Notes: a model not told the origin generated them from the letters alone. A DNA stretch of 64,000 nt from Chitinophaga sp. XS-30 (GCF_008086345.1 NZ_CP043006.1:5640032-5704031); one strand, 5' to 3'. Counted from the first letter of the stretch, positions 24,363-33,437 are shown. Numbers and translations are program-made.

Positions 24363-24393
24363 GAAAGGCTGACCGTGATGTGGTCAGCCCTTC
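24363..24393 (-). terminator. terminator of the GH125/sialic acid operon
   Basis: GGCTGACC/GGTCAGCC stem with a 7-nt loop, 27 bp after the GH125 stop. On the minus strand it continues into CTTTCTTC, a moderate pyrimidine tract, and is preceded by eight T residues. Confidence 0.65.
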
Positions 24394-24419
24394 AAAAAAA
24401 ATTATTCCGGATCATGTGA

Positions 24420-25838
24420 TCATTTCAGCAGATGCGGCCTTTCGTTGAAGACCTTCCAGACAAATTCTCCAAACAGCGTATTGGCCCATGCGAACCATGA
24501 CCGGGTGAATTCTGCGGGATCGTCCTGATGGAAAGATTCATGCATAAAACCTTTGCCGGCATGGCATTTCTGCAAGGTCTGCAGGCATTGACGGATCTCT
24601 GCTTCGTTGTTGCTGGTCAGCCCCTGCATGGTAATGCTGATGGGCCAGATGCGGTCTACACCGGTATGCGGACTTCCGATCCCTTTTGCGGCCTTGCCGG
24701 AAAAGAAGAAAGGGTTCTCTGAAGAAAGGATCAGTTTGCGGGTGTTCGCATATACCGGATCATTGGGCTTTATGGCGCCGAGATACGGGAGGGACAGCAG
24801 ACTTGGCACGTTGGCGTCATCCATGAGGTTGAAGCTGCCGAAGCCGTTCACTTCGTATGCATATACCTTTCCGAATTGCGGATGGGTAACTACAGCGTAT
24901 TGTTTCAATGCGTTCTCCACTTCGGTGGCCAGCGCACGGCATTCGCCGGCGAGGGCGGCGTCTTTCTGCAGCGCCTGCAGCATTTCCGCTGCCTGCCGGA
25001 GGCTGATTACTGCAAAGAAGTTGGAGGGAATGAGGAAGTTATAGATGGTGGCATCATCGCTTGGGCGGAACGAAGAACAGATGAGACCTACGGGTTTTAC
25101 GGGATAACCGTAGCCCGCCAGCGGCACGCCGTCCGTTGCCCAGGAAGTCTTCCGCTGGAAGTGATAAGGGCCGGGGCCGTCTTTCCGTTGCTGTTCCCGG
25201 AATGTTTTCAGCGTAAGCGCTATGGATTCTTTCCAGGCGGTATCGAAAGGTGCGGTATCGCCGGTGATCTTCCAGTATTGATAGGCCAGGCGGATCGGGT
25301 AACAAAGGGAATCGATCTCCCATTTGCGCTCGTGAATGCCCGGTTTCATGTCGGTAAGGTCCGTGGCCCATTCGCCGCGTTTGTTCTCGTCCTTGTAAAA
25401 GGCATTGGCATAAGGATCTTTATGGATGCATTTTACCTGGTGGTTGATCACACCGGCTATCAGATGCTGCAGGTCCTTATCTTCTTTTACCAGCGGCAGG
25501 TACGGCGATACCTGTGCGGTGCTGTCACGCAGCCACATGGCATCGATATCTCCGGTGATCACGTAGGTATCCGGGCGGCCGTTCTTCATTTCATATTCAA
25601 CGGTGGTGTCCAGCGTATTCGGGAAACAGTTCTCGAAAAGCCAGGCCAGTTCCTGGTTGCCGCTTTTGCTTTTTACAGCGGCGATGGCTTTTTCAACAGC
25701 TTCGCTGCGGAATTTGCGCTCCGCTGCGGGAATACGCACAACAGGAAAATCAGCAGTGTTTGCCCAGGACAATACCGGGCGCAGGAGTACTGCGGAGGAA
25801 AGTAACGCGGATTGTTGCAAGAATTTTCTTCTGATCAT
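24420..25838 (-). CDS. glycoside hydrolase family 125 (exo-alpha-1,6-mannosidase)
   Basis: A 472-residue exported enzyme from ATG 25838, whose N-terminus MIRRKFLQQSALLSSAVLL looks like a Tat/Sec signal. GH125 members trim alpha-1,6-linked mannose with inversion, typically from N-glycan cores or yeast mannan. Signatures: GDIDAMWLRDSTAQVSPYLPL (about residue 110), KWEIDSLCYPIRLAYQYW, and YEVNGFGSFNLMDDANVPSLLSLPYLG; GVDRIWPISITMQGLTS and HESFHQDDP near the C-terminus. It follows the MFS gene by 146 bp, the largest gap in this run, so it may be read with the sialic acid operon or from its own promoter. Full length. Confidence 0.9.
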   Translation of the reverse strand: MIRRKFLQQSALLSSAVLLRPVLSWANTADFPVVRIPAAERKFRSEAVEKAIAAVKSKSGNQELAWLFENCFPNTLDTTVEYEMKNGRPDTYVITGDIDAMWLRDSTAQVSPYLPLVKEDKDLQHLIAGVINHQVKCIHKDPYANAFYKDENKRGEWATDLTDMKPGIHERKWEIDSLCYPIRLAYQYWKITGDTAPFDTAWKESIALTLKTFREQQRKDGPGPYHFQRKTSWATDGVPLAGYGYPVKPVGLICSSFRPSDDATIYNFLIPSNFFAVISLRQAAEMLQALQKDAALAGECRALATEVENALKQYAVVTHPQFGKVYAYEVNGFGSFNLMDDANVPSLLSLPYLGAIKPNDPVYANTRKLILSSENPFFFSGKAAKGIGSPHTGVDRIWPISITMQGLTSNNEAEIRQCLQTLQKCHAGKGFMHESFHQDDPAEFTRSWFAWANTLFGEFVWKVFNERPHLLK

Positions 25839-25942
25839 AATGTAGACGGAATGCAATGATAAAATACTGTTATAGAAGTGGAAAAAATACGACATTTCAA
25901 CCACTCCAACAGCATTTTAACAAATAAAATGTACCGGCTACC

Positions 25943-25977
25943 CTGCTAAAATTTAGCAACAGGAAGGTCCTGCTAAA
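25943..25977. promoter_or_regulatory. cluster of CTGCTAAA half-sites upstream of GH125
   Basis: CTGCTAAA at 25943-25950, its inverse TTTAGCA at 25952-25958 (a 15-bp palindrome TGCTAAA-A-TTTAGCA) and CTGCTAAA again at 25970-25977. They lie about 105-140 bp before the GH125 ATG. Repetition of the octamer suggests a regulator site; the protein is unknown. Confidence 0.4.
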
Positions 25978-25984
25978 ACGATTT

Positions 25985-27244
25985 TCACGGGAGATCGCGG
26001 CGGAGCGCGACAATTTCCCCGAAGTCTTTCACCTTCGGTTTCAGGAATATCAGCAGCATGCCGACCGCAGCAATGATCACAACAGACATCCAGGCAAAAT
26101 CCCGTGCCAGATTACCCGCATCGGAAGATCTGCCGAGGAAGTTGGTGATGAATGCACCGGAAAAAACGCCGGCCATATTCATGAGCCCATAAGCCGTAGC
26201 TCTGTACCTCGCGGCTACGAACTGGCAAAGGATAGGCATATTGTTCGCATCGAACATACCGAAACCGAAACCGAAGCAAAACGCCGAGGCTACGAGATAG
26301 TAAGTGGACTGTTCTACGCCCAGTAAAAACAAAGCGGGTATGGTCAATCCCAGTCCTATGGCGCTGGTAAATATCCGGCCCCTGACGTTGCGCTGCACCC
26401 AGCGGTCTGACATAGTACCGCCAACGATGACGCCAATAAACGAGGATATGGCAATAGTGACCGTTGCAATGGGACCGGCTTCGCTCATCGGCACATGCAG
26501 GCTGCCCGCAAAAAGTGTCGGCAACCAGTTCTTGATCGCCCATCCCGGCAAACTGGGGATAGCGAAATACAGCAGGATGATCCAGAAGGGAAGTAAAGTG
26601 AGCAAGCCCTTCACCCCTTTGAAAAGCGGCACTTTCTCACGACTGCCGCCGTCCGCAACGCCCGGGGCATCCGGACGTTTTTCGCGCAGGAAAAGTATCA
26701 GCACAACGGCATACACCACACCAAGCAGACCAATCCAGTGAAAGGTGGCCTGCCAGGAATATGCGGCGGCAATGGTAGCACCAAAACCACCCAGTGCCTG
26801 GCCCATGTACAGCCCGGTCATATGCACTCCCACGGCAAGGGAACGGGTTTTTGACCCGTGATAATCCGCAATGAGCGACAAGGCCGCAGGGAGATATAGT
26901 GCTTCGCTCACGCCCATTAAAGCCCGGAGCCAGTAAAGCTGTTCAAAGTTCTGCGCAAACCCCATCAGCAGCGTAACGGCAGACCATACAAAGAGGCTGC
27001 CTACGATCAGCCATTTGCGGCTCAGCTTGTCCGCGATCATACCGGAAATAGGTGACATGAGGCCGTATATCCACAGGAACACCGCCATTAAACGGCCAAA
27101 GTTGGTTGCGCTTTCCAGGGCGCTGATGTCCCCTTCAATGGAAGGCTTCATCGTGGAGAGCATCTGCCGGTCCAGGTAATTGAGCATGGCTACGAACCAG
27201 AGCAAAGCAACGACTAACCATGGATAATATTTCTTGTCTTTCAT
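25985..27244 (-). CDS. MFS transporter, probable sialic acid uptake
   Basis: A 419-residue, twelve-helix major facilitator from ATG 27244 (MKDKKYYPWLVVALLWFVAMLNYLDRQ); ATGs at 27262 and 27280 are also possible, the last overlapping nanM by 14 bp. The N-terminal NYLDRQMLSTMKPSIEGD, GMIADKLSRKWLIVGSLFVWS and RALMGVSEALYLPAALSLIADYH place it in the anion:cation symporter (hexuronate/sialate) branch. Located between the NanM-type epimerase and GH125 in an operon with sialidases and a lyase, it most likely imports N-acetylneuraminate across the inner membrane. Substrate is inferred from context. Confidence 0.85.
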   Translation of the reverse strand: MKDKKYYPWLVVALLWFVAMLNYLDRQMLSTMKPSIEGDISALESATNFGRLMAVFLWIYGLMSPISGMIADKLSRKWLIVGSLFVWSAVTLLMGFAQNFEQLYWLRALMGVSEALYLPAALSLIADYHGSKTRSLAVGVHMTGLYMGQALGGFGATIAAAYSWQATFHWIGLLGVVYAVVLILFLREKRPDAPGVADGGSREKVPLFKGVKGLLTLLPFWIILLYFAIPSLPGWAIKNWLPTLFAGSLHVPMSEAGPIATVTIAISSFIGVIVGGTMSDRWVQRNVRGRIFTSAIGLGLTIPALFLLGVEQSTYYLVASAFCFGFGFGMFDANNMPILCQFVAARYRATAYGLMNMAGVFSGAFITNFLGRSSDAGNLARDFAWMSVVIIAAVGMLLIFLKPKVKDFGEIVALRRDLP

Positions 27245-27266
27245 GATCGTGGATCCCTCCATTGAT

Positions 27267-28373
27267 TTATGGCGCAGCAACAGCTGCGGTTAAAACATTA
27301 GGCGTTCTTGTACCCGGGCGCACCTCTCCACCGGGAATCACCAGCATGCCGTTCCAGACTACAGCGGGAGCTGTGACCGGCGCCCATATGCTGTTGTTGG
27401 GATGTGCAACAGCGTCTTCCTCCATACGGGTATGGACCTTCCCCTGCTGCACCCATTTATTTTCCTCCCGGTCATAGGCGATGATATCATCGGCAAAGCC
27501 GGGATGTTTTTCCCGGAGCACAGCCGCACTGTCCGCATCCTCTCCTGTATCTCCGCCAAAGACGGACAGCATATGGCCGTTATACCGGAACGCCGGTGTG
27601 GGCGCCGCCACCGCAGCACGGGGCAGGTCCGCACATTTCTCCCATCCGCTGACCGGATGATAGCGGTAGGCATCTTTCAGATAAATTCTTTTTCCCTTCT
27701 GCAATTCCGCCCCGCTGAACAGGTAGAATGCGCTATCCAGCGAACCGGCCACCGCCAGCATCCTGGAAGGGCCGGGCCAGGGTGGCAGGGAATGCCAGGC
27801 GCGCAACTGTTCCGCTTCCTTCAGGTCCAGCATATAAAAAACCTGCTCCGTTTCCGTGGCATCCGGTGCGCTCAGTCCCCCTGCAATATAAATGCAACTG
27901 TCCGTCATCGCGCCGCTTGCATTTGCCAGCGGAACAGGAAGCGGAGGCAGATCGGTTATGGCGATCTCCCCGTTGGCATATCTCAAGAGGAAAGCATCCG
28001 GGTAGTGCCCTTCCGCATTGCTGCCGCCGACGCACAAGAGGCCGCCGGCCGTTGTGATGGAAACACCGTAACCCAAAGGCCGGGGCAACTTTCCCGCTAC
28101 TTTCCAGGGGCCGCCGGGCTGCTCCAGTACAAATACCTGGTCATACCAGGTTTTCTTTCCGCCATTCCAGGGCGTTCCTCCGTCCGGGAAATTGGCCCCT
28201 CCGGCCACGATCAGCGCATTATTCGAAATACCTGCAAACGATCCTGCAAAACCGGTGCTATCCGGTACAGGAGGCAAAGTACCCCAGTGATACTTTGCCT
28301 CCGTATGCGTCATACAACTCTCCAACATACACAAGGATGAAAAAATCAATATTAAAAAAGATATCTGCTTCAC
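27267..28373 (-). CDS. nanM: N-acetylneuraminate epimerase-like kelch protein
   Basis: A 368-residue kelch beta-propeller lipoprotein. The most sensible start is GTG 28373, giving MKQISFLILIFSS and a lipobox before a cysteine (LCMLESC); the open frame continues to another GTG at 28415 inside the upstream gene. NanM-type enzymes mutarotate alpha- to beta-N-acetylneuraminate in the periplasm. Kelch-type strands: GFAGSFAGISNNALIVAGGANFPDG, YGVSITTAGGLLCVGGSN, GAMTDSCIYIAGG, AFRYNGHMLSVFGGDTGE, PAVVWNGMLVIPGGEVRPG. The GGANFPD segment and genomic position beside the lyase favour NanM over other kelch proteins. Confidence 0.85.
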   Translation of the reverse strand: MKQISFLILIFSSLCMLESCMTHTEAKYHWGTLPPVPDSTGFAGSFAGISNNALIVAGGANFPDGGTPWNGGKKTWYDQVFVLEQPGGPWKVAGKLPRPLGYGVSITTAGGLLCVGGSNAEGHYPDAFLLRYANGEIAITDLPPLPVPLANASGAMTDSCIYIAGGLSAPDATETEQVFYMLDLKEAEQLRAWHSLPPWPGPSRMLAVAGSLDSAFYLFSGAELQKGKRIYLKDAYRYHPVSGWEKCADLPRAAVAAPTPAFRYNGHMLSVFGGDTGEDADSAAVLREKHPGFADDIIAYDREENKWVQQGKVHTRMEEDAVAHPNNSIWAPVTAPAVVWNGMLVIPGGEVRPGTRTPNVLTAAVAAP

Positions 28374-28380
28374 GAAAACT

Positions 28381-29892
28381 TTATAAATTAAATAATGCAG
28401 TGATCTCCGTTTCACTCAGTGCCTTCCTGTAAATGATCACATCATCTATATTACCATTAAAGAAAGAGGAGTTGGACGTTGCGCCCTCCTGAAACCCGAT
28501 CTTGAAATCCTGCCCGTTGGATACCGTCTTCAGGTTGCTGGCATTGGCTGAACCCATCAGTTGCCCGTCAATATATACGGAAGTGGTCTGGCCCTGTCTT
28601 ACACAAACCATGTGATGCCAGGCATTATCGGACACTTTTGCCGGCGCGCCCAGATTCACAAAAGCCGATCCCGTGTTATCCTCCACATTGAACCTTGTCT
28701 GGCGACTTGTGGTATTGTCCCCTATTCGCAGCCAGGTTTGATTGTCGTTCATTCCGTTTTTCCCGGATTCCTGCCAGATCATCATCTTGCTGGTCAGCGA
28801 TGTTTTTACCCAACAGGAAATGGAATAATTCTCCGTTCCGAAATTCGTAGCGGCATCATCGGCTACCAGTACACCGGTTGCTCCGCTGAAGACGCCGGTA
28901 TTGCCCTGTTTCCCGAAACGGTCTGCCCCGCTGTAAGTCACACCTCCGCCAATGGTACTGGTAGAAAGACCGTTGGGGCCCGCATCGGCTATGTTGCTGT
29001 TAAAGGGAAAGAACGCGGCAAGGTCCGCACCCGGTATAACGAGAATGTAATCTTCCACGGTTTTGACGGCAGTATTCGCCGGATTGGCGATCTCCAGGGT
29101 CACTTTGTACCGCCCCGCCGTATTGAAGGTCTGTACCGGGTGCTGGCCGGTCAATGTATAATTCTCCGGGCCTTCGATCGTCCATTCCCAGCTGTTGATG
29201 TTGCCGATGGAAATATCTTTGAACTGAATGGAACCGCCGGTGTAGGTGGCTGACTGTTCCGCGGTGAAATCAGCGCTGAGGGAACTGGCATCCAGTATCC
29301 GGATAAAATTGTTCTTCGTCACCTGGTCTGAATACTTGTCATTGGCAGCCGTAAGGCTGACGTTATAGTAGCCTGTATCGGTGAATGTAATGGCTGGATT
29401 ACGTTCCGTGGAAGTAATAGCAGCACCGCCGCTTACCGGCACAAATTCCCATTGCCAGGACACCGGCCCGCCGCTGCTGGAATCCTTGAAAGTAACTGCT
29501 TCCCCGTTGAAGACAACATCCGCCGCCGTAGAAAAGTCCGCCTTCACCCGGTTATAATCGACGTTGATGTATTCTTTCAAGGTGTGCACTTTCTGCGTAT
29601 GGCTGTTCATTACTTCCAGTGTTACTTCGTAAATACCCGGCGTGCTGTACACCACTGTCGGACTGGATAAAGCGGAAGATTCCGGCGCACCGCCTTCGAA
29701 CGTCCACTTCCATTTTGTAACATATCCCGCGGTCAGATCTTTAAAGACGATGCTGTCCCCGGCGCTGATCTCCACTTTCTCCGCTTCAAAGATCACTTCC
29801 CCGATAGCGGCATCTGCAGAAGTCTTATCCTTCCTGCAGGAAAAATGGATCATGTTCAACAGGCATACGAGAATACAAAAAAATCTTTTCAT
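28381..29892 (-). CDS. PKD/LamG-domain surface lipoprotein
   Basis: A 503-residue lipoprotein (CLLNMIHFSC lipobox, Cys 19). Three PKD-type beta-sandwiches follow at about residues 35-112, 115-198 and 205-287, each with a W-[KQE]-W core (KWKWTFEGG, SWQWEFV, SWEWTIEG) and a Y-x-V-[TS]-L strand. Residues about 290-503 form a LamG/concanavalin-like lectin domain (GVFSGATGVLVADD...YSISCWVKTS...WHHMVCVRQGQTTSVYIDGQLMGS...GNIDDVIIYRKALSETEI). Position between nanA and nanM suggests a surface glycan-binding protein of the sialic acid locus. Its start region is duplicated upstream (29888-30030). Confidence 0.85.
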   Translation of the reverse strand: MKRFFCILVCLLNMIHFSCRKDKTSADAAIGEVIFEAEKVEISAGDSIVFKDLTAGYVTKWKWTFEGGAPESSALSSPTVVYSTPGIYEVTLEVMNSHTQKVHTLKEYINVDYNRVKADFSTAADVVFNGEAVTFKDSSSGGPVSWQWEFVPVSGGAAITSTERNPAITFTDTGYYNVSLTAANDKYSDQVTKNNFIRILDASSLSADFTAEQSATYTGGSIQFKDISIGNINSWEWTIEGPENYTLTGQHPVQTFNTAGRYKVTLEIANPANTAVKTVEDYILVIPGADLAAFFPFNSNIADAGPNGLSTSTIGGGVTYSGADRFGKQGNTGVFSGATGVLVADDAATNFGTENYSISCWVKTSLTSKMMIWQESGKNGMNDNQTWLRIGDNTTSRQTRFNVEDNTGSAFVNLGAPAKVSDNAWHHMVCVRQGQTTSVYIDGQLMGSANASNLKTVSNGQDFKIGFQEGATSNSSFFNGNIDDVIIYRKALSETEITALFNL

Positions 29893-29930
29893 CCGTTTAA
29901 GTTTTAATTTTTACGGGCCGGATGGAGCCT
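29888..29930 (-). repeat. 43-bp direct repeat, downstream copy
   Basis: Identical to 29988-30030. On the minus strand it contains the 5' leader of the PKD/LamG gene and its ATG (29890-29892). Copies are exactly 100 bp apart. Confidence 0.95.
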
Positions 29931-29933
29931 CAG

Positions 29934-29981
29934 ATGTTTGGCATAATCATTTTCCGTGTGTTTAATGATTATGCCAAACAT
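29934..29981 (-). repeat. hairpin with perfect 18-bp arms
   Basis: ATGTTTGGCATAATCATT (29934-29951) and its perfect complement at 29964-29981 with a 12-nt loop. It lies in the nanA-PKD gap between the 43-bp repeats. No T-run follows on the minus strand, so an mRNA-processing, attenuating or stabilising structure is more likely than a terminator. The stop of the short frame at 29969-29992 falls inside one arm. Confidence 0.85.
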
Positions 29982-29992
29982 GCCGGATTCAT
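29969..29992 (-). other. possible leader mini-ORF MNPACLA
   Basis: Seven codons and TAA beginning at the ATG carried by the upstream copy of the 43-bp repeat, hence behind the same leader as the PKD/LamG gene. If initiated, ribosomes would enter the 18-bp hairpin. A second frame, MKPAQRLHPARKN, starts at 30045 in a degenerate third copy (30041-30060). Whether either is translated is unknown. Confidence 0.35.
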
Positions 29993-30030
29993 CCGTTTAA
30001 GTTTTAATTTTTACGGGCCGGATGGAGCCT
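29988..30030 (-). repeat. 43-bp direct repeat, upstream copy
   Basis: Second identical copy of the leader-plus-ATG segment of the PKD/LamG gene. A shortened third copy starts at 30041. Confidence 0.95.
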
Positions 30031-30109
30031 TTGTGCCGGCTTCATCCGTTATAATTTTTAATGGTGAGCAACCGGATGAAAACAACCGGTCAATTCACCG
30101 TTTATTGCT

Positions 30110-31078
30110 TCAGACTTGCATATTGCTTGTAACGGTTCCATTGGCCGGTGTCAGCCCTGATGAAGCGGCCTCCAGCACATTCCTGAAATCTATGGCATCC
30201 AGGTAGCTGCTGATGTCCTGTTGCTCGGCGGCAGACAGGTTCGTCAGTGGCAGGCGGCAGGGGCCGAGGTCCATGCCCAGTATTTTCATGATACTTTTTT
30301 GTGTGGGTATGGGTGCGTACCTGGAAAGGCACTGGATCATTCTTACAGCATGGAACTGCATCTGGCGCGCTTCTGCGATCTTCCCCTGCCGGAAATATTC
30401 CATCACCCGGAGATACAGCGGCGCCGCAAAGGTATAGGTGCTGCCGATAGCGCCTTCCGCGCCTACTGCCAATGCCGGCAGCAGCAGTTCATCATATCCG
30501 TACAGGATGTCGAACTTGCCGTCTTTGTAGTTCAGGCATGCCTGGTATTCATGCAGGGTAGAAGCGGTATATTTGATACCGGCCAGGTTGGGTATCTGTT
30601 CTTCGCCAAGCCTTAAAAATTCCAGCAGATCGATTGCTACGCCGGTAATGACGGGGATATGATAGTAGTAGAAGGGTATTTCCGGGGCTGCCGATGCGAT
30701 CTCCGCCATGCAATCCACCAGGTTCTCCACAGAACGCGGTTTGAAATAAAAGGCCGCAACCGCGGAAATGGCGTCCGCACCGATCTTTTGCGCATGTGCC
30801 GCCAGCTTCCTCGCTTCTGTAATGGAGGGATGGCCCACATGCACCAGCACCAGGCAACGCTTGTTCACCACTTTTATAAATTCTTCAGCGATCTGCATCC
30901 GCTCCTCTATCGTAAGATTGGGACCTTCGCCATTGGTGCCGCAGATAAAAACGCCTTTAACCCCGTCCTGCAGGAGCTTTTCCACCAACGCGGGGATGAG
31001 GGCCAGATTCAATTTACCGTCTTCATTAAATGTGCTGAATGTCGCAGCTATCAATCCTTTAATACGCATTGTCTTCAT
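30110..31078 (-). CDS. nanA: N-acetylneuraminate lyase
   Basis: A 322-residue class I aldolase of the DapA/NanA family; cleaves N-acetylneuraminate to N-acetylmannosamine and pyruvate in the cytoplasm. GTNGEGPNLTIEER (carboxylate-binding loop), PFYYYHIPVITGVAIDL (catalytic Tyr) and LAGIKYTASTLHEYQ (Schiff-base Lys) match NAL rather than dihydrodipicolinate synthase. About 15-20 residues longer than usual at the C-terminus, ending SSGLTPANGTVTSNMQV. Starts at 31078 or 31069 (MRIKG). Only 9 bp after the sialidase gene, so part of the same operon. Confidence 0.92.
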   Translation of the reverse strand: MKTMRIKGLIAATFSTFNEDGKLNLALIPALVEKLLQDGVKGVFICGTNGEGPNLTIEERMQIAEEFIKVVNKRCLVLVHVGHPSITEARKLAAHAQKIGADAISAVAAFYFKPRSVENLVDCMAEIASAAPEIPFYYYHIPVITGVAIDLLEFLRLGEEQIPNLAGIKYTASTLHEYQACLNYKDGKFDILYGYDELLLPALAVGAEGAIGSTYTFAAPLYLRVMEYFRQGKIAEARQMQFHAVRMIQCLSRYAPIPTQKSIMKILGMDLGPCRLPLTNLSAAEQQDISSYLDAIDFRNVLEAASSGLTPANGTVTSNMQV

Positions 31079-31087
31079 GTTTATTTT

Positions 31088-32248
31088 CTATTTTTTTAGT
31101 AACTGCCCGACGTTGAATTTCTTCAGCACGAGACTGTAGTTGAATCCTTTGTTGCCATTGGTATTGGTCTCATATAAACAATATACCTGCCCGTTCTTCC
31201 CCACGGCCACATCACTGTAACCGGAGGCGCCGCTATCCAGCACCATCTGCGCCGGCCAGGTTTCGCCATTGTCGAAAGAGAGTTTGGCGGTGAGATTTTT
31301 CCGCGGGGTTTTCTCGATGTCCCGGCTATCCGGATTAATGAACAGCAAAGCCTGCTGCCCTTTTTTGCCGGCCGGTACACTGATGATGCTGGCCATGCAT
31401 ACCGGATCAAAAAGTTCCTCTTCGAACCTTGCAGGGCTCCAGTTGCTGATCCCGTCGCTGCTGGTGCTGAAGGCCCTTCTTTTTACCGGCGAGGGATTAC
31501 GGATGCTGAGCAGCACTCTGCCGTCCGGCAGCTGCACGGGCATGCTTTCATTGGGATTCGCGATCTCGGGGGAATTGTCCGCTACCATTTCACCCAGCTT
31601 CCAGGTCTTTCCCAGATCATCGCTGTAGATGGTTGTTACACAGGACGGATGATGGCTTCTCCTTGGTGTGAGCTTGGCGGAATTTGCCAGCCATACGGCG
31701 GACAACAGTCTACCGTTCTGCAGCTGAATGCCATGACCAGGACCGGGGGCCAGCACCTTCCAGTCGTACCGCGGCCTGAAATCTTCGTACACCTGGGTAA
31801 TATTGACCGGGGCAGACCAGGTAAGGCCGTCATCGGTGGAAAAGGTGTAAAACGCTTCATTATAATCCTTCTGGTACAGCAGGTGTACGGTTCCCCTGTC
31901 ATCAACGATCGGCACAGGATTACCCACGGGGGCTTTCTTGTTGCTGTCGATGATCACGATGTTGCTCCAGGTTTTCCCATCATCCGTGCTCCGGCGCATA
32001 ACGAGGTTCATATCCGCCCAGTCGCTCGCGCTGCCGATCCGGCCTTCGCAAAACGCCAGCAGGGATTGTTTTTTTGTCATCACCAGCGCGGGTATCCTTG
32101 CGGAGGCGTACACACTGTCCGGCTCAAAGACCACCACGCTTTCTTCCGCAGTACTGCCGGCCGCATGCTTTGTGGATTGGCATGCCTGCCCGATCAATGC
32201 TGCGGCAAAAAAGAATAACGCTAAAAATTTCTTGTGCTCCATGTCCAT
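31088..32248 (-). CDS. sialidase (GH33), lipoprotein
   Basis: A 386-residue exo-sialidase with a lipobox (FAAALIGQAC). Hydrolyses terminal sialic acid from glycoconjugates. The RIP motif (ARIPALVMTKK) carries the first catalytic-triad arginine; Asp-box repeats STDDGKTWS, STDDGLTWS, SDDLGKTW and SFDNGETW mark the six-bladed propeller; NPNESMPVQLPDGRVLLSIRN carries the acidic and second Arg region; YSDVAV near the C-terminus carries the catalytic tyrosine. An alternative ATG is at 32242. Seven bases separate it from the upstream sialidase gene. Confidence 0.9.
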   Translation of the reverse strand: MDMEHKKFLALFFFAAALIGQACQSTKHAAGSTAEESVVVFEPDSVYASARIPALVMTKKQSLLAFCEGRIGSASDWADMNLVMRRSTDDGKTWSNIVIIDSNKKAPVGNPVPIVDDRGTVHLLYQKDYNEAFYTFSTDDGLTWSAPVNITQVYEDFRPRYDWKVLAPGPGHGIQLQNGRLLSAVWLANSAKLTPRRSHHPSCVTTIYSDDLGKTWKLGEMVADNSPEIANPNESMPVQLPDGRVLLSIRNPSPVKRRAFSTSSDGISNWSPARFEEELFDPVCMASIISVPAGKKGQQALLFINPDSRDIEKTPRKNLTAKLSFDNGETWPAQMVLDSGASGYSDVAVGKNGQVYCLYETNTNGNKGFNYSLVLKKFNVGQLLKK

Positions 32249-32255
32249 GCTCTTT

Positions 32256-33422
32256 TTATTTGATATCAGTGATCGCTACGGATTTAAAGGCGATGCCTCC
32301 ATTATAATGCCCTACGCCTGCTTCATAGAATAATCCTACTTTTTCGTCGGACAGCAATACCAGGTCTGAATACGCGGAAGGGCCGTTGAACACCTGTTTC
32401 TTTTTGCTCCAGGTCAGCCCTTCATCCATGCTCAATTTGATGGTCATACTGGTACGGGTGGTGCTGGCAGGATTGGAAAAGAACAGCATGAACGTTCCAT
32501 TGATGGTGGCGTTCAGCAAGCTGCCCTGGCAAACGGGGTCTGTCAGCGAAGGCTCCTGTACGGGTGGTGTCCAGGTCATACCGCCATCTGTGCTCGTGCT
32601 GGATAAACGCTGATTGTTATTGTTGCCTACCCGCATGTTCAATATCAATTTACCGCCGGGAAGCTCCGCAATGGTGCTTTCATTGGGGTTCAGGCCGGGC
32701 ACTACCGGAACAATACCGCCCAGTTCCCAGGATGCACCGGCATCGTCAGAATAGATGATATGCGAGTTACCCCTTCTCCCCGCTCCTACCTCAATATAAT
32801 CACAAGGCACGATCATCCTGTTCTTATGCGGACCTTCGGCAACCTGGATACCGTGACAGGGGCCGGTGGCATACCATCCCCAGTTGGATTGTTTCACGGT
32901 GGAAGTGATCTCTTTGGGCGCATCCCAGCTCAGCCCATCATCCGAAGAAGCGGTCAGGTACACCCGTCGCGTATCAACGCTGGTGCCGGCGTTGATCTTT
33001 CCGATATCATCCTCACCCTTGTTCCAGGTCATCAGCAGATGGATCTTGCCGGTAGCCTGGTCGATCACCGGAGAGGGATTGCCGCAGGTGTTCTCCCCAT
33101 CGCTCCATACAACGCTGAGTTTGCTCCAGGTCTTCCCGGTATCAGCGGAGCGTTTCAGCACCAGGTCTATATCACCTTCGTCACTGCAATCATTCTTTCT
33201 TCCTTCCGCAAAAGCCAGCAGTGTGCCGGACTTCGTCATCACGATAGCCGGGATGCGGAAGCAGCTGTAGCCCTCCGTTCCTTTCTGAAAAACGTGGGGC
33301 AACACCGAGCCGGGCGCCTCCAGTTTGGGAAAAATACGTTCATTATTATCATCATTGCATGCGCTGGCAGCATGAAAGATCAGTAAAAGAGAAATGAGTT
33401 TTTTTATACCGGATTGCTTCAT
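32256..33422 (-). CDS. sialidase (GH33), lipoprotein
   Basis: A 388-residue exo-sialidase with lipobox IFHAASAC. FRIPAIVMTKSGTLLAFAEGRKNDCSDEGDIDLV gives the FRIP arginine and catalytic Asp region; Asp boxes SADTGKTWS, SSDDGLSWD, SDDAGASWE, STDGGMTWT and SMDEGLTWS are visible; NPNESTIAELPGGKLILNMR and SAYSDLVLL complete the active site. It resembles bacterial NedA/NanI-like catalytic domains more closely than the neighbour at 31088. Start ATG 33422, 15 bp after susD. Confidence 0.92.
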   Translation of the reverse strand: MKQSGIKKLISLLLIFHAASACNDDNNERIFPKLEAPGSVLPHVFQKGTEGYSCFRIPAIVMTKSGTLLAFAEGRKNDCSDEGDIDLVLKRSADTGKTWSKLSVVWSDGENTCGNPSPVIDQATGKIHLLMTWNKGEDDIGKINAGTSVDTRRVYLTASSDDGLSWDAPKEITSTVKQSNWGWYATGPCHGIQVAEGPHKNRMIVPCDYIEVGAGRRGNSHIIYSDDAGASWELGGIVPVVPGLNPNESTIAELPGGKLILNMRVGNNNNQRLSSTSTDGGMTWTPPVQEPSLTDPVCQGSLLNATINGTFMLFFSNPASTTRTSMTIKLSMDEGLTWSKKKQVFNGPSAYSDLVLLSDEKVGLFYEAGVGHYNGGIAFKSVAITDIK

Positions 33423-33437
33423 GATTACTTTCTTTTT

